Source of the DNA: Tubulanus polymorphus | Lineage: Eukaryota > Nemertea > Palaeonemertea > Tubulaniformes > Tubulanidae | Direction: 5' to 3' | DNA: 64,000 nucleotides | Assembly: GCF_964204645.1 (NCBI RefSeq) | Contig: NC_134029.1 | Coordinates: forward strand, 9,600,850-9,664,849 | In this document: positions 37,501 through 44,719 of the stretch, one piece after another | Position numbering within the stretch: position 1 is the first letter of the stretch | How the letters are laid out: each line of letters starts with the position of its first letter | Program-made: the position numbers and the translations under genes | Notes under the pieces: model-generated | Told to the model about the DNA's origin: nothing | The model's input: only the letters and a program-made list of their open reading frames with translations | Database searches by the model: none

Positions 37501-40146
37501 ATTTTCTAATTGCCAATTTCTCAAAATTCAAGTTTTCAAGGACTTTTGGGCATTTTGCTCAAATTCAAGGATAATCAAGGACCTTGAAAAACATTTTTGG
37601 GTTAGAAGGAGTTTTCAAGGAATCAAGGAGTCATAGGGACCCGAAGAAAAGATTATTTCAGACCAAAAACTGTATTGATAAAGTTTTTAACAGTGACTGT
37701 TTTGAAATTTTGTCAGCTGCAACTATTAGTTACAGCTTCTGTTTCGGTTTCCATTAAGTTTGAAAAAACATAAGCCATCATTTGCAATAATCTAATTTTA
37801 TCATTAAAAGGCTCATTCTGAATAGTTGCCGTGTGAGTGGACTTTTTCTTCCACAGCTAAGCAAACAGGATTCGGATTCTCATGATTCAAGTTGAGCCAC
37901 GTACAACAAAAGCACATTTTTGGAAGTGATAAGGGCGCCCCCTGTCATGAGCTAAATCTTCGCTATTGATTGTGGTTACAAATTATGCGTACCAATATGA
38001 ACGGAAATATGCAATACGCTCTATATGTTGTAGATCTTTTTCCAAAGCAACCCATCTCCAATTTGAATGTAAAAGGCCTATGTCAACTAAAGAAAAATTA
38101 GTGGCACGAAAAAGGATTCACCACAAAATGGCCACTAGATGGCCATCTTGTTACCGATCAATGAAATTTTTCTTGTGACGATGATAGGTCCTAGGTCAAG
38201 GAGAATAGATAAAAAACACCAATCGTCTAGACAATTGACAAAGGCGGCTTTGAGCAGAATTTCCCATGAAAACATCAAAAATATGCAAAAGTGCCAAATT
38301 TGCAAAAAAAAATACAATGGCAGCCATAAGTTGATTCTGATTGCGCAAATTTTTTTATGTCAATATATCTAGGGTAGATACTATTAGCCTAACCAAATAT
38401 CGTCCATCGAAGCATCTTCAAAACTTCCATGAATAATTTGATTCCATCTTGGTTTGGACGAACAGAGATACGATGTATGGAAATGGATGCAATATCTTCG
38501 CCCTGTAAAGGTTAAGTAAAAAGTACAGAAATTGCATATTTTTCCAAATTCTGGCTAAATTTCCTAGCTTGTCAGCCTTCCTTCAACTGTTGTAGAATAG
38601 AGTAATGTTAGGGAGGGGCGAACCTTTCAATTTCACTTAACTCTCGTTAGATCGTACTAATCTTTTGATTGTGGGCCTACCCAATTTGTATATCTGGTTC
38701 TATTGGCGGTAAGTTTCATTCAAAGATAGCTGATAGCTTTTTCTTTTTTTAGATTTCACCAAAAATCTAAAAAAGGCACAAGCAAATTGAATGTGAAGGC
38801 ACATTTAGTGGCATCGCATGATACCAATAAATGGCACTAAAACTCAAATTCGCTCGCTGGCCATTAATACTGGCCCTTTTCAAAGTTGGTGTCCTTTTTT
38901 CACGGTGCTGTAGTCACTGAATGACCCTGGATCCGTGCCTGCATAGAAAATTCATATCATAACATTCGATCAGAATTTCGATAGCAGCGCAAAATTAACT
39001 CAGGTGACAAAAATCCCTCCCTTCTGTTGCACAGCTTATATTATTCTCTTTGCATGGCAATTTGTGTCATGGGGATCAGGCTACTGCTAGCCAGATACAT
39101 TTACCTTGCGCTTTACATCTGTTGCATACATTTCTTCCCCGAGTTGTCATGGTAACAATGTGGAGTGTAACAATTATAACAAAAGACGGTCAATTATCAT
39201 GGAGGCAAACTGATTAATAGTAAAAGTGAAAGCATCACAGTCTGATATTTAACTTCAAGTGTCACACGATGCATATTAATTGTAGTAGATGTATCATACA
39301 TAGAAAATACATAGTAAACATCGATAATTGGTCCAATAATCAATTTCGCTATTCCATATATTTCACCATTAAACGACTTCACTATATTCACATGCAAACA
39401 GTTTAGACTCGGCTCAAGTGAAATCTAACCAACTCCAACTCGACTGATAGCGCTCGAAATGTTCTCCTGACACTTTAAAAATACCATAGGGGGCCTATGT
39501 ACCTGCAAACTCGGACATCACTGGAATTGGACAAATTTCCATAGGCTCGAGTAAAGGCTACACTGTTAGTCATAGTCAAACCAAAAAGTATAACCAAAAT
39601 AAGTCAGGTAATTCCAAGTCCCTCTGGTCGGTTTCATTTCTCATTGCTAGGATAACATTAAAACAACAAATTAAAATTACATCACCAATTTATGAATTTC
39701 TTTAAATCAATAGGTCTACTCAAATATAGCAGGCCTTCATCGATAAGATGAAGCGGGGGATCAAACCCCATGAAAACCCACCAAAATATAGGCCTGAACG
39801 CTGCAATAAAATCAAATCTAAATGATCCCGCGATAAAAACAATTTACGGCGTATCAATTCTAAAACCTAGGCCTACCTGTTTTTCATTATCCTTTCCTTT
39901 GACAGAAGAGGGCGTGATGAGTCTTTCGCAGTAACAACCTTCGAGCAGCGCCACACCGGACGGTCGAGGATTGTTATCATTCTCGTAGTAAAACAGCAAA
40001 TTCTGATACAGTGCGAACCATCGCAGTTGCCATTTGCCCGTATCCGAACTTTTCTTATACAAATATCCACTGAGCGTGTTTTCCTGGCGCGCTTTCGTCG
40101 CTAGGTGCAGAATTTGGTTCTCGTTGAATCGCACGGCTTTCTGCAT
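865..40146 (-). CDS. RASGRF: RASGRF orthologue, Ras/Rac guanine-nucleotide exchange factor (exons 1-11, 3' half outside window)
   Basis: Eleven exons join in one frame of 540 residues, with GT-AG introns and matching phases at every junction. Domains in order: first PH domain at about residues 22-125, coiled coil at about 127-175, IQ motif at 205-219 (V-Q-x3-R-G-x3-R-R-x-W), DH domain at about 239-425 (with [13 protein letters not shown]), and the start of the second PH domain from about 455. In the family, calcium-calmodulin binds the IQ motif, the DH-PH unit activates Rac, and the C-terminal REM/CDC25 half activates Ras at the membrane; that half is not in the window. The first residues M-Q-K match the vertebrate RASGRF1/2 start, which fixes the initiation codon at 40146. 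Introns range from 194 bp to 13.5 kb. The resemblance is to both vertebrate paralogues, as expected for a gene from before their duplication (inference). Confidence 0.96.
1396..1806 (-). CDS. Unrecognised 136-residue open frame inside RASGRF intron 10
   Basis: An uninterrupted frame of 136 codons starts at an ATG in a good context (CACCATGG) on the same strand as RASGRF. I do not recognise the protein. It is polar and basic, with no signal peptide or membrane segment. The part at about residues 70-120 has a second, stop-ridden copy in the opposite orientation at 2395-2560. That makes a captured or retroposed gene fragment, or an element-encoded frame, more likely than a resident gene. It could also be chance. 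Confidence 0.3.
   Translation of the reverse strand: MDSKRVHDFTEHKIGAKLDELHMTIPKLRGSNFNSGKNRIAKASLNECSRQTLYKQDWNYNLKISPQTLVVTDQSSGKIFKNFQPRLNLQITLFNLRKDGESSFNNHLDISKSVEIAIFLRTVEICGPWLHNRHCS
2395..2560 (+). pseudogene. Inverted, decayed copy of the 1396-1806 open frame
   Basis: About 165 bases here match the reverse complement of roughly 1440-1605, including a shared run ATAACGCTCTTTAACCTCAG. Read on the plus strand in the matching frame, the copy keeps the D-Q-S-S-G-K-I-F-K and L-Q-I-T-L-F-N-L words, then hits several stops. The two arms are separated by about 790 bases, so the pair forms a large inverted repeat. Confidence 0.65.
2756..2928 (-). CDS. RASGRF: RASGRF exon 10 (first part of PH2)
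   Basis: 173 bp between CTTTTTTAG and AAG|GTATGT, giving residues 457-514. R-Q-V-F-L-F-T and N-G-R-L-H-L-A-K match the first strands of the second PH domain. The serine-rich stretch before them (about residues 470-485) is less like vertebrates and is probably a variable loop. Confidence 0.93.
5787..6122 (-). pseudogene. DIRS-like reverse transcriptase/RNase H C-terminal relic
   Basis: A minus-strand frame of 111 codons carries [11 protein letters not shown] followed by a leucine/proline-rich tail and a K-x-A-H-L-A-V-F segment. This resembles the part of DIRS-type tyrosine-recombinase retrotransposons after RNase H (a W-P-x-x-x-W-F/Y-P-L-L motif and then a K-L-x-A-W/C-x-L-S-G type segment). 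The match is from memory of the family, not a search. The flanking sequence shows broken frames. Confidence 0.45.
6290..6737. mobile_element. PIF/Harbinger-type inverted-repeat element, copy 1 (internally deleted)
   Basis: About 448 bp bounded by AGGCTGGCTTGTGTCG and a diverged complement ending CATGACCTGCC. A TAA flanks each side if the last T of the right end is counted as target. It is shorter than copies 2 and 3 (792 and 788 bp), so it is a deletion derivative, and its ends are the most diverged of the three. It carries the same internal CGACATAAGC-type words. It has no coding capacity. Confidence 0.75.
8710..8827 (-). CDS. RASGRF: RASGRF exon 9 (end of DH, DH-PH2 link)
   Basis: 118 bp encoding residues 418-456 plus one base, with [16 protein letters not shown] and [10 protein letters not shown]. 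The acceptor is TTTCAG and the donor is CAAG|GTACAA. It joins the DH domain to the second PH domain. Confidence 0.97.
9309..9419 (-). CDS. RASGRF: RASGRF exon 8 (DH domain)
   Basis: 111 bp, 37 codons, phase 0 at both ends, from a TTTAG acceptor to CAT|GTAAGT. It starts with [12 protein letters not shown], the last long DH helix, and includes H-T-P-H-D-H-V-E-R, nearly identical to vertebrate RASGRF. Residues 381-417. Confidence 0.97.
9907..10086 (+). pseudogene. Non-LTR (CR1/Jockey-type) reverse transcriptase relic
   Basis: The plus-strand frame reads I-L-E-P-L-P-T-F-x-V-N-D-I, then F-L-L-Y-V-D-D-S, then [12 protein letters not shown]. This is the order of RT motifs (G-S-x-L-G-P-L-L-F-x-x-Y-I-N-D-L, F-A-D-D-T, E-L-x-K-L-x-x-W-L-x-x-N-K-L). 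The catalytic A-D-D has become V-D-D, and only about 60 residues remain, so it is a dead fragment. Confidence 0.75.
10120..10430 (-). repeat. Repeat A copy (minus orientation)
   Basis: It shares ACAGTTGATCCTAAAAATG and GAAGCGTCTTCA words with the copies at 12098-12470 and 27900-28230. It ends in the family hairpin (GCCCGCTGGGACTGAAGTCC, with its arm CCCAAGT) at 10385-10413. The same hairpin in plus orientation opens the tandem copies at 51611 and 52461. Confidence 0.75.
10925..12470 (-). repeat. Repeat A copy interrupted by a Harbinger-type element
   Basis: The parts 10925-11302 and 12095-12470 together correspond to the copy at 27165-28230 (shared TCGATTTGT, TGGGTTTTCCCTATGAGTCA and AGAGCTGATGGAC words). 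The 792-bp element at 11303-12094 sits between them, exactly where the other copy is continuous. Confidence 0.85.
11303..12094. mobile_element. PIF/Harbinger-type inverted-repeat element, copy 2
   Basis: 792 bp, with termini AGGCTGGCTTATGTC and its complement ending AACATAAGCCAGCCT. It is flanked by TTA at 11300-11302 and 12095-12097. The matching uninterrupted sequence at 27821-27843 has a single TTA at 27830-27832, so the target duplication is read directly. A 3-bp TWA target is typical of PIF/Harbinger elements. The interior has no transposase frame, so it is non-autonomous. Words of the form CGACATAAGC recur in both orientations inside it. Confidence 0.9.
12480..12610 (+). repeat. Penelope-type terminal fragment (possible)
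   Basis: CCTGAAAGGGGATTATG, then CTCCCGAAAACGTT, then CTACAATAAA: a small stem followed by CGAAAACGTT. This resembles the terminal segment of Penelope-like elements; a similar block precedes the Penelope relic at 44800. No coding part remains here. Confidence 0.35.
13865..13949. repeat. (TA)n-(CA)n microsatellite
   Basis: About 36 TA units pass into about 6 AC units. Frames read through it are artefacts. Confidence 0.97.
14269..14361 (-). other. In-frame partial copy of RASGRF exon 7 (candidate cassette exon or pseudo-exon)
   Basis: Inside intron 7, the minus strand repeats the end of exon 7: K-R-x-E-E-K, then S-L-E-T-x-L-T-Y-P-M-H-Q, then a CATCAA|GTAAGA donor. About 16 of 24 residues match the exon 7 tail. 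A TTTTATAG acceptor 93 bp upstream opens a stop-free reading of 31 codons that is phase 0 at both ends, so it could be inserted between exons 7 and 8 without breaking the frame. It cannot replace exon 7 after exon 6, because the phase differs. Splicing is not demonstrated; a dead duplicated fragment is equally possible. Confidence 0.6.
17281..17474 (-). CDS. RASGRF: RASGRF exon 7 (DH domain)
   Basis: 194 bp giving residues 316-380, with [17 protein letters not shown] and the end L-T-Y-P-M-H-Q. The donor is CATCAA|GTAAGT. Vertebrate proteins have Phe where this one has His, just before the boundary with I-P-R-Y. The last quarter of this exon has a diverged copy at 14269-14361. Confidence 0.96.
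18097..18176 (-). CDS. RASGRF: RASGRF exon 6 (DH domain)
   Basis: 80 bp; its first base completes a serine codon and its last base starts the glycine codon of exon 7. It encodes residues 290-315 with F-L-H-Q-I-F, G-L-x-A-R and N-W-P-T-L-V-L, all conserved DH core segments. The acceptor is TTTTTTAG and the donor is TTAG|GTAAGT. Confidence 0.95.
19479..19530. repeat. (TA)n microsatellite
   Basis: About 26 uninterrupted AT dinucleotides in RASGRF intron 5. Confidence 0.97.
20249..20502 (-). CDS. RASGRF: RASGRF exon 5 (IQ motif and start of DH domain)
   Basis: 254 bp between TTTAG and AATAG|GTAAGG, encoding residues 205-288 plus two bases. It begins with the calmodulin-binding IQ motif (V-Q-S-F-F-R-G-W). 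The [10 protein letters not shown] segment and first DH helix (E-E-E-Y-V-x-Q-L) follow, then the [15 protein letters not shown] stretch that is almost unchanged from vertebrates. This is the exon most diagnostic of the family. Confidence 0.97.
20697..20783 (-). CDS. RASGRF: RASGRF exon 4 (linker before the IQ motif)
   Basis: 87 bp, 29 codons, phase 0 at both ends, between GTTTCAG and an AAAAAA|GTGAGT donor. It encodes residues 176-204: a basic, then acidic linker ending in L-K-K-I-K-K, which in vertebrate RASGRF directly precedes the IQ motif. Only 194 bp separate it from exon 5. Confidence 0.93.
23069..23216 (-). CDS. RASGRF: RASGRF exon 3 (coiled coil)
   Basis: 148 bp encoding residues 126-175, rich in Glu, Lys, Gln and Leu with heptad spacing, at the place of the RASGRF coiled coil between PH1 and the IQ motif. 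The acceptor is AATTGCAG. The frame stays open for about 25 codons past the chosen donor GAG|GTGAAT. I chose this donor because the joined protein then keeps the vertebrate spacing to the IQ motif. A later donor, CAG|GTGATA near 22974, also keeps frame and would add about 32 residues. Confidence 0.88.
24018..24680. mobile_element. Probable small inverted-repeat element with an internal 61-bp tandem duplication
   Basis: The left end, CACACGGGCAACTTTTTCTA, resembles the complement of the right end near 24660 (GACACGGGCAATTTTAG). Near the left end, a 61-bp unit (24022-24082, 24083-24143) is repeated twice with few changes. A 131-codon minus-strand frame across the interior matches nothing I know and probably is not a gene. 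Confidence 0.4.
26244..26350 (-). CDS. RASGRF: RASGRF exon 2 (end of PH1)
   Basis: 107 bp between a TTTTCAG acceptor and a GCCAG|GTAAAT donor; it enters in phase 0 and leaves with two bases. It encodes residues 91-125. The W-V-D-A-I segment is the invariant tryptophan helix that closes a PH domain. The split serine codon (AG|C) is completed by exon 3. Confidence 0.95.
27165..28230 (-). repeat. Repeat A copy carrying its own inserted element
   Basis: It parallels 10925-12470 but lacks the Harbinger insertion: the sequence across 27821-27843 is continuous, with one TTA. It is instead interrupted at 27253-27710 by a different inverted-repeat element. The two copies thus reveal each other's insertions. 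Confidence 0.85.
27253..27710. mobile_element. Inverted-repeat element nested in Repeat A
   Basis: The left end TTAACTCTTTGCCTGCCA pairs with the right end TGGCAGGCAATGAGTAAA. Internal copies of TTTTGGCAGGCAA occur near 27645. The surrounding Repeat A is continuous in the sister copy near 11010-11075. No coding capacity. Confidence 0.65.
30575..31200. repeat. Repeat with CAAATTTGG / GGCCCAGGCC words
   Basis: It shares diverged word order (ACAATGCTTAAACAAA, CAAATTTGACC, CAGGCC) with 34520-34740 and 35755-36060. The 154-codon minus-strand frame over 30722-31186 belongs to this repeat. It shows no domain I recognise and I do not count it as a gene. Confidence 0.4.
31212..31401. mobile_element. 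Short inverted-repeat element
   Basis: GGGCGGGCGCAGGAAAACTC at the left pairs with AGGGTTTTCCTGCACGCGCC at the right, followed inward by GTTAGCCTAACC and GGTTAGCACTAAC. About 190 bp, non-coding. Confidence 0.65.
31766..32135. mobile_element. Inverted-repeat element with CGTTCACACTAGATTT ends
   Basis: The termini CACGTTCACACTAGATTT and AAAATCTAGTGTGAACGCA pair over about 25 bases. Several internal GTTCACAC words repeat the terminal motif. 370 bp, no coding frame. Related but diverged ends occur near 34268 and 34315. Confidence 0.75.
32561..32671. repeat. (ATT)n trinucleotide tract
   Basis: Interrupted TTA/ATT repeat of about 110 bases. Ile-rich open frames across it are artefacts. Confidence 0.95.
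33177..33428. repeat. Compound tetranucleotide microsatellite (ACGT/ACAT/ACAG)n
   Basis: About 250 bases of ACGT, ATAC and ACAG units in blocks. All minus-strand frames read Y-V-C-M or C-L-S-V ladders and are not genes. It stands at the point of a Repeat A copy where the other copies carry a short CCGT tract (for example 51658-51678). Confidence 0.95.
37099..37234. mobile_element. Short inverted-repeat element with CAGTTTCAC ends
   Basis: GGCACAGTTTCACGAAAAAG pairs with AACTTTTCTGTGAAACTGGG. About 136 bp, non-coding. Confidence 0.65.
37928..38500 (-). repeat. Repeat A copy with one CTCF-like site
   Basis: In minus orientation it follows the same order as 52313 back to 51611. It opens with GGGCGCCCCCTGTCATG (reverse CATGACAGGGGGCGCCC), then TGATTGTGGTTACA, the GATGGCCATCTTG block and the AAGCATCTTCAAAACTTCC block. 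It shows that the CTCF-like word belongs to the dispersed family and not only to the TERF2IP array. Confidence 0.65.
39877..40146 (-). CDS. RASGRF: RASGRF exon 1 (start codon and most of PH1)
   Basis: Ninety codons from ATG to a CAG|GTAGGC donor, ending in phase 0. It encodes the start M-Q-K and most of the first PH domain, including G-Y-L-Y-K-K, the W-F-A-L-Y-Q-N strand and a glycine-rich L-L-E-G-C turn. The ATG follows an A-rich leader, which is a favourable context. The last codons (N-E-K-Q) lead straight into Y-C-F of exon 2, the order seen in vertebrate RASGRF. Confidence 0.95.
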
Positions 40147-41330
40147 TTTGTTGTTTTTTTTATCAATCGCGGTCGAGTCGCATAACAGGTAAATCTTATA
40201 ATGATACCCACGGTTTATCTTCGACGATCGGAAACCCGAACAAAATCATCCACAATATGAAAAACGAATTCGAGACAAAACTGATACCGATACCAGCGCG
40301 CGAACTATCAATCACAGGAAATTGCAAGCTCCTGTTTTAATTTCTCCATTTGCCTCGGACTATATAAGTACAGTAGCGAAGTCGCATTTCAACGTCTAAA
40401 CGGCAACGTGGTGCGTGCACGGCTTTGGAGTTGACGATGTAGTAGTCAAAAATTCAATCGATACCAGGTAGGCCTACGCTGAATTCGCTAACAATCCCCA
40501 GTTTCAAACGCGATATATCAATGAGATCATGCTACACAGTGCTGCAATAATATAACCGCATCTATACCTAACTCGGGTACCGGCTAATAAACAATTAGGT
40601 AAATTCCACCATCTATAATATATATATTACTAATGAGAAAGTGACGATCACCGCAAAATATTTTTCCCGTAAACGATATTTACAGTACCAACAATGTATG
40701 CATCATTCATCATCAAAAACACAACAACAGCCGAATACAACAGTACATTCTTCATCTCTCCCCACAAATGTCGCTGCTTCACCACACACAACACTCTATG
40801 TAATAATATAATATATCCACGCGGCGATTGAATTAAATTATATCATTATTTATAATTTGTACCACCTCACCAGCAGCAGCACGAGTACTTTTTCTAATAT
40901 CATCATCAAATACCGAAAGAAGGTAGAAATACTCAACTAGAATTGCTGGCGCGTCTCTCTCTATCTAGAAGCAGGCTTACATAGGTACAACATCATCATC
41001 ATCATCATCACCTGTGTCGTTATGTTCAAAGCACACCACAAACTGCTGCATAATGTCAACACTCCAACAACAGCTAACATATGCAGCACTACCCTAGCTA
41101 ATAATAACGACGACACGCCACCACGGCAGCGGCACCCGAGATAGGCAGCGCGCGCTGCGGCTGCTGGCAATCCATATAAACTGGTTATCGGAATAGTTAA
41201 ACCAGTAGCGTCGTGAATCCCACTGCGGTTCGATAGTTAATATCATCTATGGTCTACTTCCCTATTCCTAGCATCTACATCGTAGATTCTAAAGAAGTAT
41301 TGCTGTTAGAGAACCGAGTTCGTCGACAGC

Positions 41331-41346
41331 AGCTTTTATATAGTCC
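41331..41346 (-). promoter_or_regulatory. TATA-like element, candidate RASGRF promoter
   Basis: The minus strand reads GGACTATATAAAAGCT, a strong TATAWAAR match with GC flanks. Initiation about 30 bases downstream would give a leader of roughly 1.15 kb before the ATG at 40146, or one containing an intron. A weaker TATA-like word (CTTATATAG) lies near 40365. Assignment is by sequence only. Confidence 0.35.
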
Positions 41347-43689
41347 TCCGTCGTGTTTTCATCCTAAAAATCTTGGTTTTTTACATTTCAGACTTCCCTG
41401 TTTATTTTCTATCTAATCCACAGGAGACCTGACACAGAACGTTTTTGAACCCAAAATTTTAAAAAAGAATGCAGATGCATTTCAGAACTTGATGTCAGAG
41501 TCCCATTTCAGAAAAGAGATCAATGGGGGGCGTCCTTAGGGCGATCAAACCCCCGGGGATCAAACCTTCATTTAGATAGAGCTGATAGAATATGCCCCAC
41601 TTCAGGGCCGTACCAGGGCTGTACCGTGTAGCAGCACGTTGTTCTCTGTCCTAGGTGGTTGGCTCACGACTTCTCTTGCTTCTGTGAATGAGACCGTGAA
41701 ATGGTCCCAAAACGCATCTCCGGCGATTGAATTTTCAAAATTTTTCTAGCGGAGGACCCCCAGACCACCCTTCAGAAATAAGCCTCGCCACTGAAAAATT
41801 CCTTCCGACGGCTCTGCACTTGTAATATTCTGAAAAACCCTACGGTCCAATTAGCTAAATTCATTAAGACCGGCTTAGATGTATATAGATCCCTCCATTA
41901 GTATATATAGTATTGTAAATAGTTGATGTATTTTATTACGTTTTCATTCTCTAAATTTCAATCACTTCAGTGTTGTTTTGTAAATATTTGTACCGTATAT
42001 ACATGTGTAATAGTTTTCCTCCATATTCCATGGAAATGGTTGGAGTGTAAATAAAATCGTAATCATAATCGTTCGTAATCGTAGTAGTCAAAAATTCAAT
42101 CGATAGTTCAGTAGTTCGAACGAATCCCCTTTTTGAATTTTCAAACGTCGATGAACGTCGGCACGTGGTCTGCATTTGCTGATTTAGCAAAATAAAATCT
42201 GGGAGACCTATCGGCCTCAGTTTGCATCAATCTTCGCATTCATACTAGCACCCATAGAAATAATGAGTAGAGCGCATAAATGATCCTAATAAATACAACT
42301 ACTACTAAATCCTACGTCAGAGTCATGTATTTCATAAGAAAAAAAATATTTCAAGGCACAATGTGATGAATAGGTTGGACCAGATGTTTTTACTGACATT
42401 TTTAGGAGGGAGCACACGTGCCTCGGTGCTGACGCCATTGATAATGTCCGTGAATGAGAAATCCAACTTCAGCAAAGATGTACATATGTAAAGTTTTAGT
42501 TGAATTGTTACACAATAGGGCAATTTCCAGTTTACCAGGCGCGCATAGTTGGACAGATTTTAACATGCTCCAGTAGACCAATAGAAACATCCCATTGGTC
42601 ATTGACATAACCGGCGGATCAAGACCATCGTTGATGGTGACAAACCATAAGAAAGCATAATTCACGACAATCGAGCGGTGTGGGAAATTTTGAAAATGAA
42701 CTGCTATTTGTGCAATTTCCAAGCAATAACGAAGTCCTTATGCAAAGTGCTTTCTAGACACTGTTTTCAGGTAATAAAGATGAAACCCTGAAGAATGGTA
42801 CGCCTTTTTGTTGAAAATTAACTGCCTTGTCTTGTAAAAATACGTGCTCTGTTCTACTCTTGGGATTGGATAGGGACGACTAAATGTGCCTTTCTTACTT
42901 AGGGGATGTCGAAAAAAAGATGAAATCACGAAACTTTCGCTACGGTAGCACGCGCCTATAACGGTCTGTACCCGCGCTTGGAATACAGCTCGACGTACCG
43001 GCCGATACCCGATTGCGTAACACCAGTATTTTGACTCCCAACTTAAACTCCGAAATCATTCAATGAGAAATCTGAAATGACACCCAAGAAATAAAGTCCC
43101 CATTCTACAGTTCTGCGTTGAGATTTGACTTTTGAACTCGCTGAAAATGAAATAATCTTAACTCTTAGTTCAATATCTCACAACTGTCGAGGATCCATGT
43201 GTATAATCCCAATTTGTTTTGTTGCCTGTTATAGAGATGATAATTGATAAAAGAACTGATCTTAAATTTGTGAAAAGTCAATTTTGAGAAAGAAATTCAG
43301 AATTTAGATGCAATTTTCGATGCGTGAAAAACCTGGATGGAGACAACGGCATTTTTGGTGTGATATTTTTTCAAGATGCAATATAATGAAAATTGTTTTG
43401 ATTCAAGTACCCCCTAGTTTGCCTCTTAACTACTGATCTTAATTTACAATTTATATTTATATTTACTATTGTTTCATAAAATTACCCCTTGGTTTGCTTC
43501 TCTTTAATCTTCTTTAGCGTGTTACTGTTTCTACGTAAACTTTCCTTTAAGTAATTGGAATATGGCGTTTTCAGATCAGAGGGTGAGAGGGCGTCAAATC
43601 ACTCATCACCACTAGTAATTTTTTTCCTAATAAATGGGAGACAGTCAGTTCCAAACAGAAAAAAAGTGATATTAATGGAAATCAATATT

Positions 43690-43930
43690 ATTGTCCATAT
43701 TGTAAAAAATACATTGATAAATCACATAAATCTCGACATGAAAAAACTGCAAATCATTAAAAAAATGTTATAGATTTTGAAACTCCAGAAAATTCTAATG
43801 AAAGAAAAGAACGATTAAATGATATGAAGAAAGATGAAATTAAATGTGATGTTTGTAATGAATTTATAAGTAAAGGAATTATGATAGACATCTTGAATCA
43901 AAAAGAAATCAACAAAATTTAAATAAAGAT
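43690..43930 (+). pseudogene. Broken zinc-finger-like fragments in the Polinton-derived element
   Basis: A plus-strand frame gives Y-Y-C-P-Y-C-K-K-Y followed by two histidines before a stop (about 43690-43770). A second C-D-V-C-N-E-F segment lies near 43850. Such C-x2-C...H-x-H knuckles precede the coding domain in several large DNA elements. Stops and frame changes show decay. Confidence 0.45.
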
Positions 43931-44024
43931 ATTTTAGGAACATAATATTTTGATGATAAATCTCAACAAGTAAAAAATAAAAAAAACAGCTTCAAAAACT
44001 AAATCTATTTCAAATAAACCTTAT

Positions 44025-44640
44025 ATGGAAAATGTTAGAAATTATATCGATTCACTAGAAATAAAAGATACAATTGAAATTTTAGAAACATTACGTAGTA
44101 AGATTGGTCCTGCATCTATTATATTTAGATTTAGATTTTTAGATTATAGCAAATATATTGAAATAATGGAAAAAATAATGAACTTTGTTACAGATGTTGA
44201 ATATCCAAAAATTAGTATTTCTGGAAAAGTAAGTTTTATAAAATCAGAAGTAAAAATGGAGTATAATATTCAAACACATTCTGAAGAAATAATTTCAAAA
44301 ACACAAATAAAAGAGAAATTGATGAATTTAAACGTCATATTCAAGAAAGATATTTTGAGGGTTCTGGCTTATCATTGAATAAAATTATATTTTCAGATTT
44401 AAATGTTTATAACACAAAAAGGAATGAAGCATCAAAAAGTAATACAACGTTTAAAAATGATTCAAAATTTTCAACGGAAAAGGATATTAAGGCATCATCT
44501 TATATCAAATTACCATTTACAACAAAAGCAGTAATAAATGTTAAAATGAAGATAATAAATGTTTTCTATGGTCAATTATTAGTAGTTTACATCCAACTCA
44601 GGAAAATGTTTGTAGAATAACAGATTATCGGATATCAAAA
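44025..44640 (+). pseudogene. Polinton/adintovirus-type polymerase N-terminal region, broken
   Basis: Two plus-strand frames overlap (44025-44378 and 44375-44620). The second contains S-S-Y-I-K-L-P and K-A-V-I-N-V-K, and the remaining bases before the terminus lose the frame. I recall this word order from the region ahead of protein-primed DNA polymerases in Polintons and related adintoviruses. That is family memory, not a search. Polymerase motifs themselves are absent. The frameshifts make it non-functional as it stands. Confidence 0.5.
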
Positions 44641-44719
44641 AATTACTAGCGGTGATGAGTGATTTGACGCCCTCTCACCCTCTGATCTGAAAACGCCATA
44701 TTCCAATTACTCCTTTAGT

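Larger units (their letters stand above)
26351..39876. other. RASGRF intron 1 (13.5 kb)
   Basis: The largest intron of the gene, as often seen between the first PH exons. It holds Repeat A copies (27165-28230, about 32990-33430, 37928-38500), small inverted-repeat elements (27253-27710, 31212-31401, 31766-32135, 37099-37234), microsatellites (32561-32671, 33177-33428) and related repeats with CAAATTTGG words (about 30575-30960, 34520-34740, 35755-36060). From 28240 to 30570 and from 38510 to 39870 I see nothing recognisable. Confidence 0.6.
43550..44711. mobile_element. Polinton/Maverick-derived mini-element with intact ends
   Basis: 1,162 bp bounded by about 75-bp inverted termini with one visible mismatch, beginning AGTAATTGGAATATGGCG on each strand. 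A 6-bp duplication CCTTTA is present at 43544-43549 and 44712-44717. Termini starting 5'-AG and 6-bp target duplications are Polinton hallmarks. The interior is far more AT-rich than its surroundings and codes broken fragments only, so it must have moved using enzymes supplied elsewhere, or have been reduced by deletion. Polintons are 15-20 kb and encode a protein-primed DNA polymerase and an integrase; almost all of that is missing. Confidence 0.8.

Noticed and set aside
42402-42722. 106-codon minus-strand frame upstream of RASGRF
   Set aside because: No known motif, no good start context and no splice link to RASGRF.
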